A DNA stretch of 64,000 bases from Stenopsyche tienmushanensis. Taxonomy: Eukaryota > Arthropoda > Insecta > Trichoptera > Stenopsychidae. This document shows positions 11,291 through 24,198 of the stretch, one piece after another. The notes under the pieces are model-generated. The model saw nothing but the letters and a program-made list of their open reading frames with translations. It was not told the origin of the DNA and did not search any database. How positions within the stretch are numbered: position 1 is the stretch's first letter; each line of letters begins with the position of its first letter. Both the position numbers and the translations under genes were made by a program. Location: positions 62,001 to 126,000 of the forward strand of contig WACJ01000420.1 in NCBI GenBank assembly GCA_008973525.1, in the 5' to 3' direction.

Positions 11291-14200
11291 TTACGTATTT
11301 AACCAGCTACTTACGTAAAACACGATACAAACGAAGTGGACGCTATAGGAGGGTTGACTGTATTTGATGTTATAGTCTCCTTCAGCAATTATTTTTTTTC
11401 TCAGGGTGTTTTTTTGTGACGACTGACATAAAGCTCTGCTTTCACAACTGACTACAAAATGTCAACACAATCAACTCCAGCCAGCTGGCATAAAGTTGTC
11501 CAACAAAAAGAGAAAATAGGACGAAAAATGATTAACAATTTATAGCGTAGCGGAGGCGATTTAAGAATATTGTTTATGACAATGAATATGAAAACTTCAA
11601 GACAAATTATACCCCAGCAAACTTTGTGAATAAGTCGCCCTATCTTGTACTAATGTGGCGGAGTTTCGGGTAGCGTGAACATAGCTTTATAAATGTTCTT
11701 AGTTTCTCTCCTCCCCATCATTCTTACGCTTCCGCCGTAAAGAGTCGCCCTAACGCGCCTTAATAAAATATGTTTTGAACAATTAAGATTTAAAAATGCA
11801 AATTCCAGTCCCCCTAACTTTGGCGATTTCAAATACTTGGATGAATATGCGGGAGGTCAGGCATTAGGGGTTGAAGTTGGGTAGTTGTGTTTAAGCTCTA
11901 CGAATATCACACTAAATTATGGTTCTACGGTACACTGATCTGTAACTATGGTTCTGGGCGGGATAATCCCATGAAAGTGTGGCTGCGGTTCGCGGGAAAT
12001 GTAGATAATATGTACAAAAGCATGAAAATATTTTCATATATCCAAATATATGGTTGCATTCGTTCATATGTCTGCGCAATATATTAATAAATGACGGTTG
12101 CGTTGCGTCGATAAGGATTTTTTTCAGCTAAAAAAAATGTAAAAGGCTCCATATGGAAAAGAGGAATTTTATCCATGGAGATGAAAAGTGAAGCTTTTTA
12201 ATCCAGACCTGTCATAATTTTCCTTTCAGTTTATTAGCAGGACTTACTTCCTTATTAAAATTTTGCAGTATTCATAAAACTCCATATTTTACTACCGTGG
12301 AGTAATGGTAACATGTATAATATTCATATTTAATTTAAAAATTAATATGTTAAATTTATTCATCTTATAACACGTTAAATATTATTTAAACGAAATGCTC
12401 GTTAAACGTATGCATCGATTTTATAAACCCCGAACATGGCCAAAAAAAGCATTGTTATTTTCTTTATTGTGATTATAAGTAATTATAAATAACAAATGTC
12501 ATTTTATGCGATCGAAAATAAGCAATCGCATTTTAATGATATTATATTTAATTTGGATTTTTTTTTACAAATTGATTTAATATTGCGTTGTTATGCGATG
12601 TAAGGTTATAAGTTTATCGTAGAGATTCGTTTCGATGTAATTACACAATTGAATGACAGTTTGCGAGCTGTCAAACGTTGTTGGGCATAAATTGAACGTA
12701 ACAGCGCGAATAGCGAGCAGTGCCCCGATCGTAAAAGTAAAACAAAACGGCAACGGTCAAATCAACCATATAACGCGCGCAGTATTGATATTGCGTTTTT
12801 CCCAATTAAAATAAAATATTTGTATTCTATTTGTTTTAAATTAAACCATTATATATCACAATATTTTAAATATAAATAATGGTATAATTTGATTTTTAAA
12901 TACAAATAATTACGTATTAAATGCGCGCTTTTGCAAGCAAGTTTTATGCAAGAAATGTATTTGCGAAAATTAAAACGCATTATATTATAAATACATTTCA
13001 AAGCTGAAGCGCTAATAAAAATGTCCGATAAAATGTATTTTGTCGACACGAGCTCGCGTTTAAATTGCATTGCAAAAAGTCGACTAGTCGAGGGCAATGA
13101 ATCAAGTCGTCGCCAGCAGCAATATCTGATTTTACATCGTTACATTAAATTTCCGAATCGATTTATTTCACATTAAATTAGTTGAATCGTTTTTTCAAGT
13201 GTCAAATGTTTCAAATAAAATAAACCACGCAAATTGACGTCCAAATTGAATTATGTTATTTCCTCATTTGACATGGCCGATGAAAAATGTGTTGAGGCCG
13301 AATATCGACGATTAGATATGAAAAGTCATTTTGACGTTTAAGCGTCTACAAACTTAACCTAACTTTTTTTTAATGTTAAACGAATGATATCATTTGATGG
13401 TAATATAGGATTAATTATGCTTCCATTTTATTCGTCTTCTTATGATGCTATACTATGTACCATAGAAACTTTTCTATGGTGATTTCTAGGTACAGTGAAA
13501 TTTGAATCCATGATTGGAATTTGATTGTGCATTAATATTATTTTATAGATCGGCTAATAATTAAAATCAAATAAATAATCATATTTCATTATACATTTAC
13601 AGACTTTTTATTGCGTATTTAGCGATCTTCTTAAATACTTATCAATGGAAGAATTCTTCATAGTTGCAAGCCAGTCTTACAAATATACGACTTATATAGG
13701 TAGTTCTTCAGTCGTCTTAGTTACTACAATGGAATATTCCTGTTAAGGAGATAACAAAAAATATTCCATATCTGTCGATGAATGCTAGAGTTTCAGTCTT
13801 CCATAGACTATAAATTTAATATATATCCTGTTACGACCATAAAATCTAATGATTCGATTGCATTTCTGGTAACATGGAGAAACAGAAATTACTTGAATAT
13901 TTTATTGTTTCAATTTCATATCTAGAATGTTGAACATATCGATTTGGTCGATATTTTTGGGTGTATGTTATAAAAAATAGAATATGGATCGACAAAAATC
14001 CACGTTATTATCAGATTTTGCGATGATGCCATTATCTCTGAAATTATCAACAGCAAGATACAGACATATTTCATTTGGTCTGGAAGACTTATATTTGGAA
14101 GCTATGCACAAAATAATGGCAAAACATGCGCTATGCTAGGTTTTATATTGAAAAATATGTACGTTTTTTTAATTATAAGCTCCCATGTGTGTAGTAAATT

Positions 14201-16998
14201 CACTGCCGCCATTCGGAGGTTAATTTGGATACATAAGTTATGTCGTTGAAACTTTTGGATTTGCATACATTCTTGAAAGTAGAAGCCTTATTAGTGATAA
14301 TCATAAGGAATGGCTTACTCAGCCATTCAAGGGATTATAATGAAGCAGTTCGCAGTAAGGGATGAATAGCCTTTGAGGCGAAGCGATAAATATCGCAGCT
14401 TCCGCTCCAATTCTCTGATATCTAAAATCTTGACGCAATTTTCTCATTAAGGCCAATATTAGGCAATTTAATTTTACATACAGTGCCGAAACAACAAGAA
14501 AGTCGCTTAAAATTCCGACTCGGATTAAGAGAATCTAATTAAGGATTAGCCCTGATCAATGGCTCGTTCCCGAGAGGCGAAACTACTTAAATGAATGGTT
14601 ACTGGGGATTTGAACCGCGGGCTTCCATTCCGTTTAGAGATATTCCAGCACAAAGGTCACACTCATTAGTATGCCTCCTTTTATCCACGGAGACGACAAC
14701 CCTCGGGTACAATTTTCTGGAAACGCGTGTGTTTATTGAATTACATTTGCGCTACTTAGCTGTAAAACATTTTTTTCGCGTCCCGAGGATCTGCATCGTC
14801 TCGTTCCATTAATGGGACGAATTTCACATATATAGGAAAAAATGTCGGAGCCCCCGGGAGGCATTTCGAAGGGGCATACACATTATTGGATTACATCCAC
14901 TCGGTGGTATAAGAAGAATTATTATTTATCCGCATTTTCGCAGCCCATACAATTCGACACTGCCGTTCTGAAGAACTTCATTCTCAGTCCTTTCGGAGAA
15001 ATTTCATCGCATTAAAATGTCTTTACGCAAGACTATCATTCTGGATAGCTTTTTGGGGCGAGACGCTGGAAAATTGCCATAAACCGAATATAAACTTATT
15101 ATTAAAGTAATACTTCCATATTGAAGTTGTTTACTTGGAGTTTGAGCAAGAGTCTCCGAGGATACATTTAGTGGATATTATGCCTATAATATTATACTTA
15201 ACAGTTATGAGAATAACTTCGAAAGTGTACTTAGGAACGTTTTAGAATTCAGCATCTATTTCGGTAAATCTTTATTTGTATACAACATTTCAATGAACGA
15301 TCATTTGGTCTTGAATGTGATTTAATTCTAAATAATACCTAATAATTCCATTATTGCCATAGTAAATGCATCTATAATATGAATATAAAATAAAGGATCA
15401 CATTAGTAGGAAATATAATAGATTTTTCAATTTAATAATGATCGAATATCTCAAAATTTACTTAGTCAAAATATTTGATCCTTATACAATAAGAAAAAAA
15501 TTGGTAATTTGGCTGAAATATTCTATTAATTTAACTTTATTTCATGGGGATAATGTTTTAAGCAAAATGTAAAATCTTGAGATTGATTAAAAATTTGTCG
15601 ATATTATCAATAATGACATTGAAAAACAAGATACTGAAGCATATAATTAATTTTTTAAAAAATAGATAATGAATAAAAGATTAGTTGAAACATTACAAGA
15701 ACTCTGATAGTAATGGCTTAAAATATTTGCATCGAAATGAGGACGATATTTACCAATTCAGATTTTCCTATTATGCTAAATAAGTTTCCTACTGCTTATA
15801 TTCATTTTATTATATTATAAAAATTGATTAGATGTAGAATATCCACAAGAAATTTCATTTAAAATGAATGATATTAAGCATTGGTCGCGAGTGAATTGTG
15901 AAATAATCATTGTGTAATTGTTTTTAAGATAAGTTAAAACTGTGAATTATAACTAAATCTATATTTTTGTGGGAACGCTCAAGCATAAAAATATAATCGA
16001 CTATTGAAGAAAATATTAAGATATTTGACTAATTTAAATTATTAAGATATAAGACTGAATATTTGCGATAAATCAAGTTGATTTTGTTCGATAAAAATTG
16101 AAATCAAATTAAAAACTACACAAGTTAACTACAAAATTAATGTAGATGTATTTTAAATTTGGGAATGTTGGCTTAAAAAAATGATACTTCAAAGGGTTGG
16201 AAGGCAACTGAAAATCGGGAAAATTCCTGAAATGAACCAAGATGTTTATTAAATTGCGAATGGAATAAAATTCTTATGAGACCATTAAAATATTTGCAGA
16301 AAAACTTATTGAATAATCTTTGCTTGTCTCTATTTAAATTCATCTGATGTTGCATCATATAATTATCATCGTTTAAAACATTTAAGACATTCATTTCGTA
16401 ATAAAATGTTTGATTCTAAAGATGTCCAAAATCACATAATATCAATCTTCAATCAAAAATCAAAGGAATTTTTGTTTTAAATGACTTGATTCTCTATTAA
16501 AATTGTATAGTTGTTATTTATTTACATTTTACCTCATAACCATGTTTAAAATGTGGCTTAATACGTTTAATGCAAGATTTAATATAATACACGCCTAAGT
16601 ATTGGCTGTTCTGAGATCTCTATAAAATATCATACGCTTACAGTGTAGAAGCCTTTGATGTTGGATTATTTAAACAATTCTTGAAGATTAAATCCGAGCA
16701 AATACGCGATTTGTTGTCATAAACTAAAATTCAAAGGGTGCTTTTAAGCCTCTAAACTTATGTTGGAAACGTTTGAATTTTTAATTTGTATAATTTTACA
16801 TTAAGGCGATAATGTAACGATATTCCAATGTACTGTCATTTTATTTCATTATTGCTGCAGTTTTCATTCATTGTTACGAATCACGATTGAAAGCAAAGTT
16901 TGTTGGAGAAAAGATATGGTTATTTTTGTTTAAATATATAAATTGCTTGTGCAAAAATCGATATTATTCTCTTTGACTCAGATATATAATTATATATA

Positions 16999-17032
<34 letters not shown>

Positions 17033-17533
17033 CAGATCAATAAATCTTTGACTGTTGATTCAGCGATTCTACCTTTTTCTTCAGACCAAGATTTGTTCAT
17101 GATGGAGACCATCCTTTCAACCGGAATGGAAGTGCTTACCGATAATATATACTCGGCGTTAAAATAATTCGATGTTAAAATATTTTGGTCCTTAATGAAA
17201 TCCTAAAATATTCGGAGACTGACGCAATTTTAAACATTGATAATACGCCATATTTTTCACAAGTAGGTTGTTGTTTTTTATAATATTATATTATCTTCCA
17301 CATATGGTTAAGTTAGGTCATAACTGTTATCGAATGTGAGGAGATCGAACTTTTCGATATTCAAAGGAGGTATTCTCTAGGACAAGGTATTTATTGATAG
17401 AAGTCAACCTATGAAAGTTGGTTGATACTTAGTATATCATAGGTGATCATGTTAGATTTTATTAATCATTATTAACGTTTTTAGATCCTGGAAATGAATG
17501 CTTTGGATGTTTTGGATTATTAATGTTTTGGAT
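11291..17533. other. AT-rich intron sequence, nothing recognised apart from a TA microsatellite
   Basis: Both strands show only short open frames without domains. 14340-15080 is GC-richer than its surroundings and could be conserved non-coding sequence, but this cannot be tested from one sequence. Confidence 0.4.
16982..17030. repeat. (TA)n microsatellite
   Basis: Two runs of alternating TA separated by a CTATA interruption. Confidence 0.9.
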
Positions 17534-18182
17534 TTAACCCTTTGAACTCCAGAGGCGACAATGAGTCGCCATGGTAATTGTTTTAATAACTCCAGTGGCG
17601 ACAATATGTCGCCATTTTTTATAGTTGCATTGTTTGCGTAAACAAACATCTTGGGTCACCCGGCGGCAGGTATAAACATGTTATATTAGTTTCACAACAA
17701 CCTGTATGAAACCTCATCCATTTTTTTTAAAAAAAAATATTTCTAAAACATATCATTTTGTTGTGAATTTTCAAAAATATACCCTAGAGTTGTTGGTATG
17801 TCATACAAAAAAAAGTCTGGAGATCTATTAAAACAGATTTTTTTTAGTCATCTTACACTAGTCCCTTTTCTGGCGTTATATGGGGATCGACTGTACTTAT
17901 TATTGTCAATCGTGCCCAAATCAGCTTGCAATCCATATTGGGGAGTGCTTCAAAGTTTTTCATACTGGTTACCATTATAAAAATAAAATATTGGTTTTTT
18001 ACGCAAATATATATTTCTCGATGTCTACGAATTCATTTAAGTCCAATATCATTATAATACCTTACATGGTTTCAAAACTATATTATATAATATGAGGGTT
18101 CGTAAATGAACGTTTCTGAGACAAAGTGGCGCGGAGTTGCTGGTAGGTAACGTCCAGGATGGTTCGGAGTGCAAAGGGTTAA
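17534..18182 (+). mobile_element. piggyBac-like element flanked by TTAA
   Basis: TTAA duplications at 17534-17537 and 18179-18182 enclose 641 bp. The ends are CCCTTTGAACTCC and, inverted, CCCTTTGCACTCC, which are typical of piggyBac-type elements. A subterminal pair of GGCGACAATGAGTCGCC-like palindromes follows the left end. Inside is a relic of the transposase C-terminus. It is an internally deleted, non-autonomous derivative. Confidence 0.85.
17880..18095 (+). pseudogene. piggyBac transposase C-terminal Cys-rich domain remnant
   Basis: The frame reads IDCTYYCQSCPNQLAIHIGE then CFKVFHTGYHY. The CxxxYCxxC ... HxGECF spacing matches the zinc-binding C-terminal domain of piggyBac transposases. 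The catalytic domain is absent and there is no start of the original protein. It lies within the TTAA-flanked element, which confirms its origin. Confidence 0.8.
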
Positions 18183-18762
18183 ACCCGAATTTTCTAAGAC
18201 GATCATAATTGACTTAGAAATATTCTGCTTGTCCAAGATATTTCGAATAAAATAAACCTTATACTTTTAAGGTCGTGGATTTATTCGCCTGATTCATAAA
18301 GTATTGATTTTAGTCCTGCCCTCGAACAAATATATTTTTGCAAGAATTGCAAGAACATTATCCAAAATGTAACTGATTTTTAAACAGCTATTATTGTTCC
18401 CTTGAATAAATATTTTTTTAAGTTGTCTCCTCTGAATGGATCTGTCGAAGGCGAAATTTTGAATAAAAAGTTCATTTATAGATTGAAAAGTTGAAACTGA
18501 AATTGAAATGGCTCTCATCGAACTGACAAAGTTTTCCTTTGACGAAAACGAGGGCACGACTCCGACGAATTGCAAAATGTTAATGAACTTTTAAAAGCTA
18601 ATTTAAGTGCATAAGTTCCACGCCGATTGTAAACAGAATACTTGGCGATTTTTCAAAACGAACCTGTGCATATAGATCATCGTCGTCGGCTTTCTTCCCG
18701 TCGGGATATTGGAGACCTATCCGAGCAAAAAAGTGATAATTTATACAGGAAGTTGGGCTCAC
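18183..18762. other. Intron sequence just downstream of the Dscam Ig7 donor, nothing recognised
   Basis: Open frames on both strands here (for example 18294-18575 minus) show no domain. No second Ig7-like exon was found close to the donor. Confidence 0.5.
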
Positions 18763-19025
18763 CTCTCTCCCACGTTATGGTTTCTATCGGATATCCGGCG
18801 GCAGGACACTTAATGATCAGGTCGGATCCGGCCACGGCCGTAATTTTGGGCATTTCCCTGATATAAGGGAGGCCGTACACGTTCACCCTGGCATTATGAG
18901 ATACTTTGGCCACGGTGTTATGCGCCGTACACGTGTATTCCCCGCCGTCCTCTTCCTTCACCTGTGAGATGTTCACGTGGCTGATGACGTCATCGTGGAT
19001 CGTTACGTACTGTCCCACCAGGAAC
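18763..19025 (-). CDS. Dscam2: Dscam-family receptor exon, end of Ig6 and first half of Ig7
   Basis: The exon encodes FLVGQYVTIHDDVISHVNIS and then the Ig6 F-strand motif EDGGEYTCTAHN. It continues through NVYGLPYIREMPK, the strongly conserved Dscam Ig6-Ig7 linker, into Ig7 with the B-strand Cys in LIIKCPAAGYP and the core Trp in ITWERG. The acceptor is TTTTCAG above 19025 and the donor GTGAGC at 18762. Exit is phase 1. The Ig7 F-strand Cys is missing, so the next exon must supply the rest of Ig7. That exon was not seen between 1 and 18762. Ig7 is the alternatively spliced domain in insect Dscam1 and Dscam2, so this donor is where isoform choice could begin. That last point is inference. Confidence 0.93.
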
Positions 19026-20003
19026 CTGAAAATTCCAACATGAAATATCACCTAATAGAACGCCAATTTTCCTAATGTAAATATGCACCATAAATTATAT
19101 CACGCTCTGCGGAAAATTCTATTGGCTGTTTTCGTATCATAAAGCGAGTTTTCCCATGCTTTATCACTTCGGGACCCAATGAAATTATTCGGGTAAGCCT
19201 CCCCGATTGTATGAGACAATGGGATATTATCATTCATGTACTGAGTTTTTGTACAACAATAAAATAAATCCCGCATTCAGTGATACTTGTCTCGTTAGGC
19301 AATAAATTTATACTGCGAAAATAAATCCCCGCAAAATTTGATATAGAACAATGCATCAATCATTGGCGCATATATACAGCAGATTACATATACAGCAAAA
19401 ATATTTTGTCCCGAATTATTCAAATTCTTTGAGTAATTACATAATAAATCAATGTACAACATGTTAAAACAATCCACAATCGAATTTGTAGAAATTTTCG
19501 CTTGGGTGAACTATTATATCAGGGCATAGCACATGAACGTTCGGAATTTATAACTGGAAATTAAAACTTCATAATATTTAAGACCCATATGTAATCATAA
19601 CATTTTCGATACGATGAATGATTTTCCTTGAGTAACATATATGCATCATCATATAATTTATTTTTGAAGAAAAGGGATCATAGCGACGACGTTAACTTGT
19701 ACGCTTAGATTTAATCATATTTCAACAATGTAACAAAGCAACATTTTCTGAATTGATAGCAAACTTAAATGTGATATGTCATAGCAATATGAGTGACATC
19801 TGTTGTGTAGTCAACCCTAATTTAATCCTACAAAAGCAAGATGGTAGAAGCGACCTTTGATCAAAACATTTTCATGTAGATAATCTGAATTTTTCAAAGG
19901 GCGTTTTCGGCTTGTTGAGATTTCGTCACCTAGGCTGTGCTATAAAAATATTTTTTATCTCCACAAATTCATAATTCATGAGGTTAACTAAAAATATGCA
20001 AAC
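19026..20003 (-). other. Dscam intron within Ig6 (978 bp)
   Basis: The donor GTTTGC is at 20003 and the acceptor TTTTCAG ends at 19026. The intron splits the Ig6 domain. No gene, repeat family or strong structure was recognised inside it. Confidence 0.85.
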
Positions 20004-20148
20004 CTCGTATTGTCAGGTAGTGGGAAGCCATCCAGTGTCCATGTGAAGTGCGGAGGAGGACTTCCGATTGCTACACACTTGAGGGAAATTGGTGGGCCGG
20101 GTTTAAGGGTTTGCTCAGAAAACCAATAGACCAATTCAGGACTCGACA
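20004..20148 (-). CDS. Dscam2: Dscam-family receptor exon, first half of Ig domain 6
   Basis: The exon encodes VSSPELVYWFSEQTLKPGPP, then ISLKCVAIGSPPPHFTWTLD and GFPLPDNTR. It carries the B-strand Cys and core Trp of Ig6 but not the F-strand Cys. The acceptor is TTTTTTTGCAG above 20148 and the donor GTTTGC at 20003. Entry is phase 1, completing a Val codon with the Ig5 exon; exit is phase 2, with AG joining G of the next exon to make Arg. The exon is too short (145 bp) to show as a long open frame, and it was found from the expected Dscam order between Ig5 and the exon at 19025. Splitting an Ig domain across two exons is common in Dscam genes. Confidence 0.92.
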
Positions 20149-21074
20149 CTGCAAAAAAATTCAAAATTCCAGTTAGAATAAATGCTAAAAATAATATCCT
20201 ATGAATATTTTATGCACGATAAAAGAATGCAGGAATCATCATTTCCTTATGGGCGTTTAAGGGGTGGCTTTCACTAGCAATACATCAAACATATTTATCG
20301 TTTCAAATATGTATTATATATGAAATGATCATAATAGACGATCACTATTGCAATAGTAAGCTTAGATTATACAGTTTTTATAAGATCACTTCCAGAGAGA
20401 GTAGTTTTATGGCATGATTGAAGTCAGCACAATATAATATTGTATTATTCCGAAAGATCTATTCCTTCCAAGATAAATAAAAATGAACTTTAGTTAAAAC
20501 ATAAAACGCTATTTCATTGCTGGGAAAGCATACATATTGATATTGTAAATGTGGCTGACATTTATTTTACTTCCTGACGAATATGAAATATTTAATATAA
20601 CAGAATTAAAGTCGATATCCTTATGATACAAAGGGTAGAAGCAAAGCGCTGTTTATAATTTCTGTGGTATTACGATGGATAAATTTCTTGAATATTTCCC
20701 CCACAACAAAGCGATGCAAGAATGTTGTGTAAAAAATTGTATGAAAACAATATTTCAATAAAAACTTCAGTATAGGCAATTTTAACGAGAGTAAAAAATA
20801 TTATCTGAAAGAAAACTACAAAATTGCTTCAAATTTGCTTATAATATTGTTGAAGAATGCACGGTATAAAAGTTGTTTAAAACATAAAAAAAATGCTGAA
20901 TTTAAAGTTTAAGACATGATATTAAAACGAGGAAAAAATCGAGCAAAATTTGTATAAATTTAAAAATATTATTAATCTTTCATTATTTTGCTATTCTATT
21001 ATATTAGCTTAGGAATTATTATTCATATATAGGGTAAATTTTGAGATGACTTTCGGGTGATGAATTTAAAACTA

Positions 21075-22058
21075 TCAGGTCAGTCCAAAAGTTCGTGCGC
21101 ATTTTTGATATATTTTTAAATAGTGTAAATAAAACACGATTTAATATTAGATTTCGAACCTGTCGAGATTAGTCATCGCTTGACTAATGTATTGGTCAGT
21201 CTGTCGCCAATTTTCGTAAGCATCGGACGCATATTAGTAACAACATTTAAAGGTAATTGAGGAAGACAAAGAAAAGACAACAAGAAAACAACACGTCATA
21301 AAAAACAGTGAGATTTATGGTGTGATTTATTATGAACTGTCAGAACCAAATCAAATCATTAATGCAGATGCTTACAGTTTTGTTTAAATTTAGAATCAAT
21401 TGTAAATGAGCACTGTTAATAGCATACAAGACCACGTCATTTTTTTAAAAATATAAACAATACACAAGAAATCGATATATTTTCGATTAATGATAATCGG
21501 ACAAAGGCTCACTCAACAAGCAGCGACGAACAGGAAGCAATTAAATAAATAAACACTGTCGTTAGTACACAATATTCGGTAATTTCTTTGCATAAACAAA
21601 TAACAAACTTGAAATCGAAATCATTATTAGTCGATAAATTTGGGCTAACGATCTATATTATCATGCGATGTATGCGGGGAAGTTCTCCGTCTCTGTCTCC
21701 CGAGCTGCGCTACGTTATCTCTCTGTCTCTGTCTGTCTCCGAGCTCAATGTACAAAAATGCTCTTTATGAATAATGGGGGGTCCCAAGCTCTGGGATAGT
21801 ACTCCTTTAGGGAATATTTGGAAGCCTTGCAATTTTTTTTTACTAGGGAAAAAGTTAAATTCTAAACAGGATGTACAGAATGGACTTTCAAGTTTTTTAG
21901 ACTTAAAGCCAGTGTCTTTCTATAGAAATAGAATTAAAAAGCTACCTGTGAGATGGCTTTTAATTGTAGATGGATTGGTAAATTATAGATGGTAGAGGAA
22001 AATATATCATTAATAAAAAAAAAATCAAAAATGCGCACGAACTTTTGGACTGATCTGA
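21075..22058 (+). mobile_element. Decayed mariner element with nested repeat
   Basis: TA duplications flank inverted ends of more than 30 bp beginning TCAGGTCAGTCCAAAAGTTC (left) and TCAGATCAGTCCAAAAGTTC (right, inverted). Inside, the plus strand encodes IYYELSEPNQIINADAYS (with changes), a mariner transposase core segment, and near the right end VQNGLSSFLDLKPVSFYRNR then IKKLPVRW, the mariner C-terminus. The middle of the gene is replaced by repeat R (21392-21775). The catalytic triad is not complete and the element cannot be autonomous. Confidence 0.85.
21392..21775 (+). repeat. Interspersed repeat R, copy B, nested in mariner
   Basis: Block-by-block match to 3541-3960 in the same orientation, sitting between the mariner core and its C-terminal coding segment. 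It is younger than the mariner copy it interrupts, unless recombination or deletion brought the pieces together. Confidence 0.7.
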
Positions 22059-24198
22059 TAGTGTAAAATGAGTTAAATTTTGTTTTTTGGGCGTTCCTAT
22101 GGAAAAATGTATGTTGAGTAGAAGATAATTTTTTAAAGTTTTTTTTAAAAATTAAAATAGACTCAAAACATTTCTCCGATATTTCTTATTGAGATTTAAT
22201 TTCAATGGAAAAAGATCTTTTATTTTCGCCAAAGTAGTTCGTTAATGCTTTTTACAATTCTGCATCATTCGAAAAGGTGGTTTGAGGAGATGAAATTATG
22301 CAAAAAATTAATTTTTAAAATACATTTTGAAGTGAATCTTACATAGGCGAGATAGGGCAAATTGGGATGAACGAGACGAAAAGTGAAACTCCAAGTGGCT
22401 GCTGGCCGTAAAGAAAAGGAATAGACATGCTATGCGCATGCGCAGCGAAGCTCCCGTTGTATGCATACGTAGCATAAAGCAACCAGTAGCACTTTTTATA
22501 TATTACACAAACACAGCTTAATCTTTTAGCTAAAAAATTCCGATGACAAATTGAAAAAAGCAATGCATAAAATCAGTTTTTCCCGGGAGCCAAGAAGTTT
22601 TATATTTACACTCATGATTTATCAGCGTATTTCTTGTATTAAAATATATGTTTTATTATTTGAAAACAATCTTTGTATTCTGTTCAAAATGAAACACACA
22701 TACGACATGCTAATTATTTCAATCGCACTGGCTTCTTTCGATGCGCTTTATACTTTTCCTGTATGGTGTATTCATATACATGATTGCTTTTCAAATCAAC
22801 GTTGCTTCTGTCAAAAGTTGCGCTATTCAAGAATGTAAAAGATTTAAATTTGCAATAAAAAATGAGCACACTACAGAACGATGTCAAGCATTTACTCCCC
22901 TCTAAAAATGTAAACACTCATCTGAAATGTAGGTCTCGGCGGATTGTAGTTGTATGTGGATGTACGCACGTCGACTCGGGAATTAAATTCATATATAATA
23001 TAACAAAATCTCATAGAAGAACGACTGTACATGACATCTGGATATTTTGGTACATAATGAGTTTTCGAAAGCGAGCTCTACGCACGCTCGCGAAATGATA
23101 GAGCGTTCCGCCGACAATACACAATAAATATTTTTCTAAGGATCAGGAAATCGTGAGAGGAAAATCTAAATTTATTGTACGTGAGATTTTTGAGGTGGTA
23201 TGCCATCTCGTAGGGGTGCCGAAAAATAAACCCGTTTTCGCGTATTTGCGATATTTCACGCGCGGAATTATTCACGTGGCGCTCGTGAATAATTCAGACG
23301 ACGTAAGTAGGACGCTTCAATTCTGTTCGTATGTAACCGAAGCTCTTATTTAATTTGGCGACAATGAAAGTTAAATAATTAGCGAACGCTCTGCCGAATG
23401 ATGAACGCGAACTCTTGAAGGAATAACTCTTCATTGCAGTATTGCGAGTGCACATTTGCGCTCAGACGGTAAATAACAATAAACAAATTACGCTTTCCCG
23501 TAATGCACTTTTCTTCCAGGAACGCTGTCGAGCGAGTCTCCATCTTTCTGAGTGGATTTTCAAATGGTGGAAAACAGCGTGGAGCATCCTGCTAGAGGGA
23601 GAACTACTCAAGTAGAGCTTCGAGCGTATCGTTATTACCGAGCTCAGTAGCTGCATAATCAACCATATTCAAACATTGCACTCTTCAGCATGTTTACAAA
23701 ATAAACATGCTGAATAAATATCGTTGAGAATGCTGAAGGCGAGCTGTGGCTCTTCCACAACTTCTGTTGCTTCTTCTACAAGCGAACAAATTTACAAGAT
23801 TTGCATAGCTACAAATATTTGACAATCAGACATAATATACAATGGAATTCCTAATGCAAAAATAGACAATAGTAAGAAACGATGATTGCTTAATTAAAAA
23901 TTAATATACATCCGCCAATTTGATGGAATTTGAACTTCATAAGCACAATTACTATTAGATTGGAAATTATGAAACTGGCGTTAGGGCCAGTTTGTATTCA
24001 GCTGCGACCGAGTGAGGTTCATTATAAATGCGCTCGATATTTATTTATATTTTTTAAAAGTATTCTTCTTACTCATTTCCACACACAACTATTCGTAGAC
24101 TTGGGTCTAAACTAGGAACTAGCCATACAGCTAAATTAAAATATCCGCATGCAATAAATAAAGTAAAAATTGGACTCATGTGTGCCGCACGCATTGAT
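22059..24198. other. Intron sequence without a recognised gene
   Basis: It contains several short open frames on both strands without domains, a GC-richer segment at 23080-23480, and the hairpin at 23684-23714. Confidence 0.4.
23684..23714. repeat. Perfect 13-bp hairpin with 5-nt loop
   Basis: TTCAGCATGTTTA, loop CAAAA, TAAACATGCTGAA. A further GAATGCTGAAGG lies about 20 bp downstream. The function is unknown. Confidence 0.65.

Larger units (their letters stand above)
1..18762 (-). other. Dscam intron downstream of the Ig6/Ig7 exon (incomplete)
   Basis: From the GTGAGC donor at 18762 to the window edge no further Dscam exon was recognised. The minus strand was searched for the F-strand pattern Tyr-x-Cys followed by Ala-x-Asn, and the only match in this end of the window is inside the exon at 18763-19025. 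The stretch is AT-rich and carries the repeats listed separately. A short or divergent exon could have been missed by eye. Confidence 0.6.

Noticed and set aside
18183..18762. Second, alternative Ig7 exon next to the constant exon
   Set aside because: No Ig Cys/Trp pattern with a phase-1 acceptor was found on the minus strand here.
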